Assembly (NCBI GenBank): GCA_038030265.1
Contig: CM075942.1
Coordinates: 42,126,751-42,190,750, forward strand
DNA: 64,000 bases
Direction: 5' to 3'
Origin: Corythucha ciliata
Lineage: Eukaryota; Arthropoda; Insecta; Hemiptera; Tingidae
Numbering within the stretch: the stretch's first letter is position 1; each line of letters starts with the position of its first letter. Position numbers and translations under genes: made by a program. Under the pieces are notes generated by a model. It ran no database searches and was not told where the DNA came from. It worked only from the letters and a program-made list of their open reading frames with translations. This document shows positions 23,401 to 38,400 of this stretch, piece by piece.

Positions 23401-26400
23401 TCAAAATCATGTCTAGAGGTAAATCGTTAGCCATGGGATTGATTTTTCTCTGAATTTGTCGCGCCGTCTCCGCAATTGCAGGCTCTTTGATCAACAAGTT
23501 AGTCACAGCTTTCAATTCCCCTACTGTTCTCGCAACCGTATTCGTTAAGTCATCGACTACTGATTCATTAATTAATTTAACAAACACCAAGCACAAATCG
23601 GATACTGCTGAATCCAAAGTCGAGCATTGTTTCGCTGCCTCTTCTAAATTTTCGATCGATTGTGTAATCCCAGGGTTTATCAGGCATTTTGAATTGGTCA
23701 AATTCGACTCCAACGTTTTTAGACTGTCTTGAACAGCTTGTTCCTTGTCGGGAATATTGTTCAAGCAGGTAATGGCTCTCATGAGATTTTCGGCGGATCC
23801 CCTTGCAGCTATAGCTTCCTTAGCCTCGTTGATGAGACTCGCTCTTATCAGTAAACCCTCTACAACTTTTACGAGCTTTTTGTACAGAGATTTCCCCTCG
23901 AATTCGGAATTCTGTGATGAGAAGCTCTTGATAGTGTTATTTATTGGCTCCTTGATACAAAGAGCAATCGCTTCGACCCTGTCGTCCGGATTTTGCAGCT
24001 TGAGAGTTTCTAGGAGCTCTCTTACTGACTCCGTCAATAAAGGTGGAGTATTCCGAAGATTTGAAAGTTTTTGTAACGCGGACATTAAAACTGCGGCTGT
24101 AGGTTGAGTTTTGTTCAAGTCTTCCGAGACAGATTTTTGAAGGACTGGTTCCCGAATGAACCCGATAAGCTGGCGGCAAGGCTCAGCAACTGGTGATGTA
24201 TTCGGCAGAGTAGTTTCCACGAACTGAGCAGCGCTTTGCAGCTGATCAGCTGTTGACTCCAATGGAGCCGACCGGTCTAGTAATACTAACTGAGCCCGAA
24301 GCTGACTCAAAGACTCCTTGAATGGTTTCGACTGTTCAAGAGGTACCAGAACATCTATAAACGCAATAACTTCCCCAACGGATGACCTTGAATTTAACCC
24401 ACTTTGAGCCTTTTTCAACCTTAGAGGAGCGTCGATGGTTTCCATTAATTTCGAACAGATTTTGTTTAGTTCAGGGCTAACCTCAAATTTTGGTACAGCT
24501 TGTTTCAAAAGCTCGAAATCAGAAGCCACGTTATCGATTATCGACTCAATCTTGACGGAATTGTCAATCGTGGACAATGATCCTAGAATTTTGCCGAATA
24601 TTGGCTGTAAGTGAGCCGAAACACACTGAGACAGAGCACTAATCGATTGCTTCAGAGACGCTACATCAATCATATCTTCAACCAATCGAGCAGCCTCCGC
24701 TATTTGGTCTTCCCGAGCCTTTTTGACCACCTGAACCACTTTTGCCGCCGAGTCCTTTAGATCACCTTTGACCGAATCGAGACTCTTGGTGTCGACTTGT
24801 AGGGCACACTCGTTCAATTTTGTGCCCCCATCCAATGATTGCAGCCGTTCAGTTAGTTTTTTGAAATGCGACGACGAGTCGTCGTCAGCCAACAGAGTTA
24901 CCGTGCGAACTACGTGGACCAAGTCGTGAACAGACACGATGGAGTCCAGTCGCTTGGAGACACTAATCAGTGCCGCCTTTTCGATAGAATGTATTAATCT
25001 TTTAGTGAGGTTCTCGGCTTCTCCAGTTGAACGACCCATTGACTGTTTCAACGCCTTCAGATCGACGAGTACAGCTTCGGCCGTGTTTTGAATCGATGAC
25101 TCAGGCGGTTGGACCATTAATTTAGTTTTTAGTTTTTCCAAAGATGATTCCAAAATTTTTGACTTTTCCAAAGGTGCCAAACAGTTGATTACTTCAACAG
25201 TGTCTTTGACTGTGTGAAAACTCTCTACAGCAGCCTCCAAGTATCCTAAATGAGCTGATTTCAAAGTTTCAAGGATTTTTTCGCCCGACTTGGACCTCTT
25301 TTCTAAAGATTTTTGATAGTTCTGCATTGGTTCCGTCAGATTAATATTGCTCATCGAAGTTTCTGCAGGAAAATTACTCAGCTGATTCCGTAGACTTCGT
25401 AAGGCGTGTTCGTCTTCACATGGAGTTAACGACAGGTTTGAATCAATAACATTAATGAGATCTCCTATGCTTGAGGACTTCCGTAATTTGGCTATCTGTT
25501 TCATCAAACTTTCATGAGTCACTGAATCATCTATCAATTCCAATGTTTGGTCCAAATTCTTCAAATTATCTTGACTCAAAGACATTTCTATATGGTCGTC
25601 AAGGGCGAATTCTTTCAATTTCAGTCGTATAATTTCTGATTTTTGCGGCTGCGGTCCAGGTATTTTGTCTATGTCACTGACAATGTCCAACAGTTGGCGA
25701 GTGGTCGCTATTTTTTGTTTGGCCAGGGCTTCGGTTGCCCGAAGTATAACGGGAGCTTGAGAGGTAGGATTTTGAATGATATGGGCGACTTGCTGGAGTT
25801 TTTTCGATTCTAACGGAAAACGTTCCAAATGTTTCGCCAAAGATTCCAAGGTTGTCATATTCGACGTTAAGGGGCTCTCCTGGTTCAAAGGCTCCAGCTC
25901 TTTAGTTATACTCGTTAAAGCTTGCATAATTGCAGGAGGTTGGACGGATTGAGATAGCGCATGAGTGAGTGATCTCAATTCACTGACAGTCCATACGCCT
26001 TTTTCAAGTATAAGTAGCGGTCGCATGTGGTTCAAAATCGCATGACACGCACTTATAGTTTCCGTGGAAGACCCGACTTTTCCTAGTCGAACCACAACGT
26101 TGTCTAGCTTGTTAAACTCCTCCTTGACAGCTGAGAAGTGCTCTTCGAGTCGCCCTTCCTCAGGGAGACATTTCAGCTTCGCATGAAGAGACTTGATGGC
26201 TTGATTTAGGGAATGAGGCTGCTGAGAGTCTTCTAGCGAGCTAATGACATTCGTGAGAACACTGATTGAATCCATACTTCCTGGAGGCGACAGGCTCGTA
26301 ATTTGGTGGCACAGGCGCAAAGGCTCCGACTTAAATCCAGCCTTATCCAGTAAACTAGACACAACGTTCATTCCTTGGAGTGAAATTCCAGCAATATTGA

Positions 26401-29400
26401 GAACTTTTTCCATGGTGGTGTCCTCCGGAATGACCTTCAAAGAATTCTTAAGTTCCCCAATGCTGTGATCAAGGAGTTTTGATTTCTTAGGATGATTCTC
26501 CAAGTGCTTTATTAAAACCAAGAGATCGCCCGAACAACGAGGGGCAGAAATGTGCGTCGCTTCGACTAATAATTTACATAATTCGGCGACATCTGTTCCG
26601 CCTTTCGTTTCTTTCAGATCTTCACTGAGCCGGTGAATTGGTTCTTCTAAAGCAAGTTGCAGGGAAATTAGGTCTGTGTCCTGAGGCAAGCAATCTAAAG
26701 CCCCCCGTACTAATTGGATGCTTTCATTCAGTTTCTGGGGCTTGTTTGGTTCGTCTCCTAAAACACGAACGATTTCTCTTATTTGCTCCTTTATAGCCCC
26801 TCCAGTTTCGAGCTGAGCCTTAACCTTGGCCATATCAAATGTTTCGGTAATCGATTTTGAGGCCTCAATCAATTGCAAGCATTGCTTGAGTGCCTCTGAC
26901 TCGTCTCCTGTTGTTTCCACGGCTCGAACAATTTTACTGAATTTTTCAAGTGGTTTCTGGACTTGTTCAGACTTAATGCTTTCACTCTCGCGAACTTGAC
27001 TTAATTCGCCCTTTAACATTTGGAGTCCTTGTTTGATCACTTCAGGCTTTTGGGGTATGCTTTCGATTTTGTTGATCGCCTCCGCTAATTCTTTAACGAA
27101 GAGTATCTCACTCGGGATTTCAAAAGGTTCCACTACTATGGCACTCTGCGCTACGGCCGCCATCTTGCTACACATTTGCAAGGTGTGAGTTTTGTTGCCT
27201 TCAATTCTCAAACTCTCCACAGATTTCTTTACAGCATTCAAAGTCTCCGTCAAATCCAGTACTCGATTTAATTTTTCCTCCGGTTTCAATTCGCTCAATT
27301 TAGCATTCAAGCGGTCAAGTTTCTGATTGAGAATCTCCGGTTTGTCTGGGGCGTGTAAGAGAACGTTGACAACACTTTTCAGCTCACCCACTGTTGACAA
27401 ACCGGTGTTGAGTATGACGTCCGCTTTTTGTTTGACGGGAGCTTCTATTAGTTGCCGTACGTATTTACATTCTTCCTTCAAGTCGACAGTTTTGGAGACC
27501 GCTGTTTGTTTCGTCAAATCGGTGGCAACGTCCAAACTTTCAGTTAGCAAATCATCAAAGACTTCAACAAACGGCGCGACTTGATCAATTTTAGCTACTA
27601 GGGCAGCAATTTTTGTATCTTCTATGTCCAGTTTTACGGCTATTTGAGACAAACCTCGAACAACCAGTTTCAAATCTTCAACAGTTTTCAGTTGTTTGAC
27701 TTCAAATACGTCCACAATTTCTGCAGTTTTAGCAACAGGCATAAGAATGGTCTCAGCAACGAGGCTGCAAAGCTTAATTTGGTCATTCTCAACGCCAATT
27801 TTTCTTAGTTTCTCAACTTTAGTGGATAATTCACGAGCTGGTCCCTGTAGAAGGCCAGCGACGTCATCGATCGTGGCATTTGAATCTAACCTCTTAATAG
27901 CATTTTGTAAAGTGTTTACCTGCAGCTTCAATTCAGGATACGAAATTTCGGCGATGATCGGTTCCATTTCAGCTAAACGTGTGGTCTTAGTCATCGTTAT
28001 TGGGGTCAACTGTGGTGTCAAAATTTTCGCCAGCTGCTTGCAAAGCTTTATGTGTTGTGCTTTGTTACCGTCGGCCTCGACTCTATCCAGTACTGTGTTT
28101 AATGCCTGGAGAGGTTGACTGAGATCGGCTTCCTGCACGGAAGTTTCTGGGTCCAACATCTCAATCTGAGCGTTTATGGCATTCAAATGGATTTGTATCG
28201 TAGATATGGTCTGCATTTTTGATAATTCGTGCACAATGTTTCGTATTTCACCAACTTTCGTTGGTTTCATATCGAGAATGTCTGATATTGCGGCTTTTTC
28301 TGGAGTTGTAGATAAGGATCCCACTATTAATTGGCACAATTCGTATTTTTTACCTTTGCCGCGATCGAATTTAATCCTTTCGAGCTCAGCCTTCAAATTT
28401 TCGATTTCATCAGCAATATTTATGGTCCCTAAGGACGTTTCAGGGCTCAATTGAGCAATAACGGAGTGAAGTGAGTCCAGCGATATAACTTCGCCTTCTA
28501 ATTCTCGGGCAACGGCAATAATCTCTTTAAGCTCACCAACGGCGGCTGGTTTGTGACTTAACATTTCTGCGATAGAAATTTCACTGGGAATTTGTTTTCT
28601 TTCGGATGAATCGTCTGACAAAGCCGCTTGTTGAGGCTCTGTTGTTGTTGACTCGGACGCTTTGAGAAAACAAGTAGCAGGTATCATATCGATTAATTGG
28701 TGACATAAAACAATCTCCTGCAGTTTATTACCCTCAGTTTCGATTTTGCTTAACTCTGCACTCAATACTTGCAGCGGTTGTTCGATTTCAGCGCTTTCTA
28801 TCGGTGTATTGGAGTCTAACGTTTCAATTTTGACCTTCAGAGTTTGTAATGCCAACTCAACTGTCGATATTGTTTGTACTGCCGCTAGTTCTTGTACGAT
28901 GGTCTGTAATTCACCGATTTTGGTCGGTTTTTGAGCGATCAACTCCGTAATCGTGGCTTGGGCAGGAGTCACTGACAATGTATTGACCAGTAGGCGACAG
29001 ATTTTAACTTTGTCTTCTTTGACTCGTTGTATTTCCATTCTCTCAAGTTGATCTTTTAAATGTTTGACTGGCTCTGTGAGATTTACGCTGAGTAACGGTG
29101 TCTCGGGGGTCAGCAGGGCAACGGTTGTCTTCAGCGATTCCAAATTGATGTCATGACCGCTGATTTCTTCAGTCAAATCGATTATTTCTTTTAGTTCCGC
29201 TACACAACACGGTTTTCGAGACAGGATTTCCTCAATGGCTTTTGATTCCTTCGGGACCTCGCCTCTTTCGATAGATTCTTGACAGACCTCCGACTCGGCT
29301 GGGACTCCTCGCTGTTCAACTGATGTTAGTGCTGCCGTTTCAGTGGCTTGGAATGGAACTGGTGCCTGAATGATGTCTACCACCTGCCGACATAGGTTGA

Positions 29401-32400
29401 CCTGGACTGATTTATTACCCTCAACTTCCAAATCTGTGAGTATTGAATCAATTTCTTCGGCTTGTTGCGATATGTTTGCGGTTTCCAAAGGCAAGTTGGG
29501 ATCCATGTGTTCCAGGCTCGCTTGTAGAGCAATCAAAGGTGCATCCAACACTTTGACCGACTGGCTCGTCATTTGAACGAGGTTTCGTACCACCTGTTGC
29601 AACTCTCCCACTGTAGTGACTGAAGGTGCCATTGCTTGAGGACTGATCACCTCTACTAAATGCCGGCAAAGTTGAACTTGTTTCAATTCAACATCTTTAC
29701 CCTCAAGTTTCTGTAGCTCACGACCCAATTCTTGGATCGGTGCTTTAATATCAATTTGTTCGATAGGCGTTTCAGGGTTTAAAATGTCGAGTGTAGCCTT
29801 TATTTGAGCTACGGGCGTCTCAGTCGTCCTTACTTGTTGTTCAGAGCTCATGATGACGTTTACAATCTGTTGAACCTCGCCTACAGTTTTTGGCTTTAAC
29901 AACGATTTATGCGGTTCAGGTGCTTCGACTGTTTCTTTCCGCTGTTCCACGTACATCTTCAAAGGTTCAGTCTTTACATCCTCTTCTCTTACAACCTCTT
30001 CTTCGGATCTATTTTCCGCGATGGCCTCAGTTTTTATAGGCGTTGAAATCATCCCTCTTTGTTCAACGGACGCTTTAATGACGTCAATAAGTTGTCGGCA
30101 ATACCTGACTTGGTCCGGACTCTCTACATTACTGAGATGACTCATCAGATTGTCGACTGTTCGCTCAATTTCGACGCTTTCTAACCGAGTGTCTTGTTGA
30201 AGCGCACTAATTTCAGCCTTGAAAGAAACAATGGGATCCTCAACAGACACTGGGGAGCTCATCTGGGAAATCGCTTCTATGACCTCCTGAAGTTCCCCCA
30301 CTGTTGCGATGTGCCCCTTTAATGATTCTTCGACCTTTGCTTTGAGTACGGGTATTTTAATTACTTCGACTATTTGACTGCAGAGTGACTTCTGTTTGCT
30401 CTCTTGTACGGATTCCATTTTTATCTCCAGAGCCTTTAACGGTTTCTTTAGATCGGATGATGCGACTTCTAGTGCAGTTTCCGGGTTTAGTTGTTCTAGT
30501 GAAGCCTGTAATGGACGAAGAGTGTTTTCCAGGATTTCCTGTTTAGGCTCACTGATTATGGCCTGCTGGACTATTTGCTGTAGTTGCGCCACTGTAACAG
30601 ATGTAGCGGGAACTTGAAATTCTGAAAATTCTTCTATCTCCTGCTCTACTAGTATCTGTCCTTCCACTTCTGATTCCTGAATTTCGGGCTTTCCCGATTC
30701 CTGTACTTGTGATTCAGGGAGTTTCACGTCATTCTCGATCGATTTTTGCTCCTCCTCTTCAATCACATCGGGAATCAGAGTAGATTTGTTATCAGATTCA
30801 CTTCTTATCTCGATAGCAGTCGCGTTGCTTGGGACTATTTTCTCAGTCGTACAAATCTGAGCCTTTTGTGAACTTACAATCACCTCAACTATTTTCGCAC
30901 ACATTTTGGCACCTTCAGTGGCAAGCCTGGTACCCGACTCGATCTCTTTTTCCAGAGTTTTAGCGGATTCCATCACTTTTTCAGCGACGTTTTCAATCTT
31001 TTCCTCGGGATTCAATCGACTTAATTCGGCTTGCATCGGCTCAAGCGCTACGTTCACAATTTTGGTGTCGCCAAGAGATTGCGTTAACGCAGTTGCAATG
31101 GCATTTTGGATGTCTCCAACTGTAGACGTTTGTCCAATGGCGGAAAACTCGCTAACAATTGATTTCGACACATTCTGCTTGATGGCTTGAATGATTTCTT
31201 TGCAGTGTTTCACAAATTCTCCTTCAATGGGAGTCTTTTGAATTTCTTTAATTTGCTCGACTATGGATTCCAAAGGCCCTTCCAGGAAATAGCGGTCGCT
31301 AATGGCGCGGACGGTTCGATAGGTTCAAGAATGGCGTTTAAAGCTTTCAAGGCCTCAGTTATAAATGGTTTGGATTGAGTTCCTGAAAGAATTCGGACAA
31401 CGCGTTGGAGTTCGCCAATCGTATTTGGCTTTTCACTAACCGCCTTCAGAACCAGAGGTTTTTCGATGACTTCAACAATTTTTTCGCAGACTCTATTATT
31501 TAGACGTTCGAGAGTAAGAGTTTCCTTTAGTGCTGCTAGTGATTCTTCTAACGGCACGGCGACTGAGTCGATTGTCGCTTCCGAAGGAATCTCACTCACG
31601 ACTGCTTGAAGAGCCTTAATAGATTTTTCGACAGCTGCTGGTAGTCTGCTTAATGTTGCAGCGTGTATTATAGTTTTTAGTTCTTGTACAGTCATAGCCT
31701 GTGTGGCGAGAACCGCATTTTGAATCAAGGAAGTTTCAATAGCTTTGGTCACCTGTTGAAACAGACCAATGCCTGAGTAGGATTTGACATTTTCCAAAGA
31801 GTTTATTTTTTGAACAACCACGTCAGAGAATATCTTAAGATTTTCCGCTGTCGTTTCTATTGGAAGGAGAGGGCCAAAACTGTTAATTTCCCCCAGTAGG
31901 TCAGTTACCGAGTGTTGAAGTTCTTGTGGCAATCCAATAGCTAATGATGTTTCTACAGCTTCTTTCAAATCTCCAACAGTCTTCAAGTCCACTTTTACAG
32001 GGGATTGTACGGTCTCAATCAGTTTCCAACAAATTTTGAAGTCACCTTTTGGGGTTTCAGACGGTAAGGCCTTTTTCAATTCAGAAATTTGGTCCTTTAA
32101 GGAATCACTTATTTCTCCAATGAGTGCTTCGGGATCTGTTATTTCCAAACTAGACTTTACCTGTGCTAGAGAGGACGTTATTTCTGATGAGTCGCATTCA
32201 ATTAAATCTATTATTCTAATGAAATCTCCTACCGTCATGAAGCCATTTATCTCGGATATTACCTGCTCCTGGGCAAAATCAATTATCCTCTGATATTTCT
32301 CCATACTAGAGGCATCACATTTGTTTAATTCGGTAACAGCTCGTTTTAATTCTACTATGCTCGATTTAACGTCCTCATTTTTCTCAAGCTTATCCCGCAG

Positions 32401-35400
32401 TCTCCCCAAAGGCACCATCAGGGTCCTCTCTTCCTCCGAAACTTCAGCTATCAGCTTTAGCACATTGGTTTTTAAGTCTCGTACGTCGGGGCTAGTTATA
32501 AAAGCGGTAGTCAAATCCCCTACCAATCTTTCATTGGCTTTCGATTGTTCCACACTCGATATTTCTGAACACTCTTCCGATGATCTGTGAATAATATCGA
32601 TCATTTGATGACACATTTCAAGAAGAATCGAGTGCTCTCCTCTACTTTCCAAACGATCAACTGCTTGTTTCAAAGATTCCACTGGCCCTGATATTTCACT
32701 TACAACTTCCGACATTTCATGGTCACTGTCCAGATCGTGTAGTCGAGCGTGAAGTGTCATCAGTGGGGCTTTGAGCTCGGGACTCTCATCTGGTACTTTA
32801 GTCATGAGTGATACGGCTTGCTTCAATTCTTCTATTTGATTTAGGGAGATTTCCTGTACGGAGACCCGCTCTTGAAGAGTTGCCACTCGAGTAGTGATCT
32901 CTTCAATCGGTTCAACGAGTTCTGAGAGTAACTGTGTGACACGGCTGTTCTGTTTTGACGCAACGGCTTGTTCAGCACCGTGGAGCACGTCTCTTACGTG
33001 GTTGATGGGGCCGGCTAGGGATCTCAAGGCGAAGGTTATACTTTCCTCGTCAGAGCTTTTCAGAAGTTCTTCCTCGGAAAGTTGCTCTATCGTCTGGATT
33101 AACTGCTCAACTGGGGATACCAGCTGAGATACCTGTGTAGAAGCGTCGGATACCGAGAGGGCGTCTTCAATGGCAAGACATTGTTTGGTAAAGTCGTCCA
33201 AGTATTTGATTTCTGCTTTTTTCACTTCTCTGGGTGAACCAGGCCGCGACAGTTCTTCGTGAAGCTCTCGAAGAGGTGTTAATACAGCTTGAAGCACTGG
33301 TAAAATTGATGACATCGTATGTTCTGAAGATTTGAGTTTAGATACGGTGTCTCTTAGGATCCGAATCTCCTTTCTATCGTCTTTGAACGATGCCAGCGTT
33401 TCTTCCATGTAGTTTATGGAGTCTATAAGTTCACTTTCGTTTTGATCCATCACGAGGCATTCGCCAAATTGAATTATATGGCTCTCGAACTTGTTTAAAA
33501 AATCTTTCAAGGTTTCTTTTCCCCGGTCGACTTTTATCGTATCCAAATGAGCTTGCATGAATTCTATAGTTTTTACAATGCTTTTCACAATGGGAACGTC
33601 TACAGCAAGATTTAGAGACTCGCTACTGAAGAGTTTCTCAAATTCCTTTTCGCGTTTATGTTTCTCTACTAAACACCTGTCCTTCGCTTCAATTAGTCTC
33701 CTATTTATCTCCCCTAGCTCGTTGCTTACGACGAATACATCATTTTGAGAAGCGGTTGATACCCTCATTAACATTGCTTCTATCGACTTGACTGGAATGC
33801 AAATTTCATAGGCCTTATCCAGTAAATCTCCAGATACTTGCGACGTTATTTCATCGACCATGTTTTGTAAAGCGATAATCTCCCGCTCGACCTGATTAAG
33901 AGATTCACGAGTTACGTTCTTTATTTTGGTTTTGAATTTTTCAAATGTCACGTCCAAGTCGTTGACGTTTTCGAGTAGTTCGCCTATGATTGAAGTCGTA
34001 GCCTGTTTGGGCATTAATAGTGCGTCGAGTCGTTCATTTATTCCCTCTATGCTACTAATAACGCAATCGTATTCCTTTTCAACCAGTTTACCACTCAGCC
34101 ATTTAAGTGGTTCGCATATCTCACCTGTCTGATCCAGTAAACCCCCCGAGGCACCTGTAGCGATCCTTTGAATCGTCACTCTGAGCGAAGCTAGGCCGTC
34201 ACTTATTCGGTCTTCAGCATGCTCGCCTCCAACTAGCCTCGATTCCAACTCGTCCACGACCTCTAAAAGCTCTCCTATTACCGAATCTTCCGTTTGTACT
34301 GTTTCAGGTTTCGTTTTGCCTTCGAAAAGGGCTTCCGCTACGTTGATTGCCGACAAGCCAGTTCGGCAGGCCTGTTTGATCAGATCCGATAGGTAATGTT
34401 TATTAATATCTTCTAGGTCACCCACTATGGCTTTTATTTTCGTCATAACAAAACGAAGCCTAGCGCTGTCAGAACTATTTTCTTGAACCAAATTATCCAC
34501 TACTCTTTGAACGCTACGAATGTCTGTAATTACTGTTTCTAATACCAGTTTATTGCTTTTGTCAACCAAACCTGTCCTTAGAATAACTTCAAGGTCATTG
34601 TCTAGTCTGTCGGTCTGTTGCTTCAATGCACTGACGCCTTCAACAGCGAGGTCCTCGACTGACATTAGCCGACCGTGGAAACCCGCTATTGTACTTGTCA
34701 GTTGGGCTATCGAACTAAGAGTGTCTAAAGTAAGCATTGTGCTTGAATGCTCCAAACCTGACTTCAAGTCGTGAATTAAGTCTTGCATATGAACGAATGA
34801 TTTTCTTCGTTTCTGTTCAACTGTGGCGCATAAATTGTCCGCTTTGGCGCAAATATCCGTCAAACGTATTAAACTCGATTGAAGTGTGTTGTCTATAATT
34901 ACAGTCAAATTCTCTACTCGATTGTCGTATCCCGAGTTCAACTCAACTACGCTTTCAATTTCCTCGATTGTCTCCCCAAGAGACTCGAGAACTTGTCCCA
35001 TTGGAGTTCCCTTGCGATTTTGTTTTAGACTATTGACTGTAGCCGATGCCCGTTTTATACACTCGAGTAAAGCACTAATTGCTTTATCAGCTTTTATTAC
35101 CGACTTATTCAACACACGCTGCATTTCGCTGAATTGGGTGCGAAGAGCTTGAATTGGTTCAGCTAAACGGTAAATTTCATTAATGCCTTTACTTTCCTGA
35201 ACGCTTAAAATACTACTTTGAAGATCTTTTACAGCTACGTATAAATCAGGAGCGCTTGATTCGTCCAAAACTCCTTCCACGTCAACCACTGCGTATTGAA
35301 GCTCTCTAATCGGCTCGATTAGACATTTGAGTAAATCTCCACTCAGAGCGTCTTTTTCAACCAAAGCGATCAACTTTTCAAGTTGCGTTTGAACCGCTCC

Positions 35401-38400
35401 TAAGGGCTCGGACATCCTTTCGGCGACTGATGACTCTCTGGTGAGAGCGACACTCGACTCCCTCAGCTCGCTAACAGACCGTGCGACAGCGCGGAGACCT
35501 CTGTAAGGATCACCTCGACCCAGGAGTGTCTCCTCGGTTTTTATTATTTTCTCGCAGAGGGCGTTCAAAGGCTCGCACATCTCTTTCAGCGCGTACATGA
35601 CAAATCTCAAATGAATAGGATCTTCGGCGGCTTTGCATATGACGGCCTCGTGGAATGAATTGATGCAGTTTTGAACGGATTCCAGTGGCTCGACCAAATC
35701 CGCCAGAGCTGATCGAACGGGACTCGGCGATGAAGGTGAACAGTCGGCTTCGATTTCGTGTTGAAGAATTGAAAATTCGGACCTGATGCTTTGCAGAGGT
35801 CGGCTGACTTCGTGAGCGACAGAATGGGATTCGTCTTCAGTCGCATGTGGGTTTAAAATTTCTCTCTCGACTGCTTTAAGAGCTTTCTGTAGCTCCTCAA
35901 TCGGTCTAATCAGAGCTGGCATTTTGTTCGCGATGCCCCGCTCCGTATCATCCATAAGCACACCCTTTTCAATCGACCCTAAGCAGTTGACAATAATATC
36001 CAATGAATCTTCGACTGTTTTAACAATCGGAATCCCTTCTCGTGGTAAATCCTCCAGAAATCCTTCACCGGCGCTTGTGATGTCAATATCAGCTAACACT
36101 TTAATTAAGTTTTCCAAGGGTGGCGTGAGGAAATCGACCGCTGAGTGAGCGGACAAATTTTCTACTAGTTTTACAGTCGTATGGAGTTCGTCCATTGGAA
36201 CCGTCACTTTGTACAACGCCGGAATTCCGGCACCTCGTATCGCTCGATGACTTCGTAGCATACTGACGTTTTCGAGAAGAGTAACAGCAACGTGCAGGGC
36301 GTCCAGTGGTTTTGTAAGGGACTCGACCGTCTTTTTGCTGGGCACCGTTCCAGCTTCGCTGTCCTCCACTATAATACCGATAACTTTCGAAGTGACAGCG
36401 CTCAGTTTTTTCAACGGTTTGATCAAATCGCCGACGGATCTTAGAATGTCAACTATCTCTTCGTCAGTCTCTTGATTTGCTTTGTGTCTTAGTTCCGTGC
36501 CAACTGTCAGTAGCCTATCGTAGAATCTCTCTAGTTCATCATTCGCTTTCTCTTCAAGGTCCAACAACTCCTTTGAAAGAGACTCTCTGACCTGTTTGTC
36601 ACCACCTGGAACTGAGGCTTCCCTTTCAATCATTTTCGTGAGGTTTGCTTGAACTTGCTCGACAGATTTCTCGTGTTCCAAGTGCTGGGTCACCTCGTGT
36701 GTTAGTATCTCCAAAGGTCGTTGAACTGATTGCATTAAAGAGCTCATGTTCTGAGACTCAATCGATTCTGCAACTTGCAGTTGAAAATCAGCCAGTGGTT
36801 GTTTCAACGTTTCAAAAACATGAGACGCTAACGGACTTTCCGATGACTCTATCTGCGCTTCAACGGCTTCCAAACTTTTCTGGACGTCTTGTAGTGGCTG
36901 AGCCAATGCCGAGTGAAGCTCTTCGTCGGATGTCGCTTGTCCGTCGACGTTGGCTATCTCACGTTGAAACTCTTGTAGGGATAGAGCTAGCGATTCGAGC
37001 ACTGATACTTCACTTCGGTCGAAAGCGCTGTCTTCCGCAGTATCGAAAGTTGCTTCATCCTCGGATTTCTTGGACGCTGCCGAGGCGAGCTCAGGGCTTT
37101 TGGCAGCTGTAAAAAATACGGATTCATTTTCCGTGGTTTGCGCCACGCCTGTTTCAGGGGATGACTTCCTGATTTCCTCTTTTTTCCTACTTTCAAACTC
37201 GTAGAGTGAGTCATCCTCAAGTTCGCTTTCTGTCCTCTTACGTTGCATCTGGCTCTTTTTCCTTCTTTCAAATTCTTTAAGAGAGTCATCCTCTTTTTCC
37301 GAGTCCGTTGACTTTTTCTTCGCTCTTTTCCTTGGCATAGGTGCTGGCTCTTTCTGGGGAGCCTGCTTGTCCTCGTCCGCAATTTTATGCTTGGCTCTGG
37401 GAGGTTTTGTTGGTGGATCGGTCATGCTGGCAAAGTCTAATTCTAGTTTTTCCCGAGTCATGACCTCGTCGGGTGTCAAGTTTGCTATCGTCTGGTCTTC
37501 CTCAACGAATGACAGCTCTTCCATGTCGACGTCCGTTCTTAGATCATCTTCGAGAATAGGTCTTCGAGTGAAGGCCGCCGTGTTGAAGTACTCCGGGCTA
37601 ACATCAATCACAACGGCTTCCATTAAGAGCTTACCAGAATTCGAGCTTTCTTTGGTGAATCTCATTGGGGGAAGTTCTACGACGTTATGCTCTAGACAAA
37701 AAATTAGAAATAAACTCGGTCGTCATTACGTTACAGAGGCTACTGGAACATTCCTCACCTGACACATGTTCGGAGATTTGTTCTGCGTACATTTCCACGA
37801 TTTGAAGCGCTTCCTCTTCGGTCAGGTCGGGTGTTTCGTACAGAGATACTGAGACTTCCTTACCGTCGAAGGAGAATGACACTTCTTCGGCTCGGTCATC
37901 GATTGTACCGGAAGTAGTGTCGTGTAGTTGAGAAGTTCGCTCCTCGTGAATGGTAGACAATGAGCGGTCCATTGTGAGAGCGTTTTGACGGTCGGCACGC
38001 GAGTCGGGTAGCGTCGATGTCTTTCCTCCCTTGTCTGAAGGATTAAATTTAAAACTTATAATGGGGACGTAGCATAGTATACGTATATTATGGTCATCTC
38101 TTCTGGTGTCAGTGTGTAATAAGGTGCAGGAACAATGTACAAAATACTTTTTGTCGAAAATCTCAGGCATAGGGTAAAGACAGGGACATGCTGGAAAACC
38201 TAGAATTCTTACCCTAAATCCGCTTTTTAAAAAGTTGTTGGCTACTTCTCTTTCCCAAAAATAAGATAATTGCAATTCTGCTCCACAAACTCTGCCGTGA
38301 ATAATGAGTGTTCCCACCACATAAAAGATAGTCGGTAATTCGTTCCATCAAATTGTAGGGCCGTATTAAGAAACCCACCCTTACGAAGCCTTTACTTATG

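Noticed and set aside
31280..31300. Programmed -1 frameshift in the giant exon
   Set aside because: The local sequence does not fit the X-XXY-YYZ slippery pattern and no downstream pseudoknot was evident. A missing base is simpler.
18216..37112. Many plus-strand open frames opposite the giant exon
   Set aside because: They are mirror frames of a long repetitive coding exon (Ser/Phe-rich translations) and have no independent coding features.
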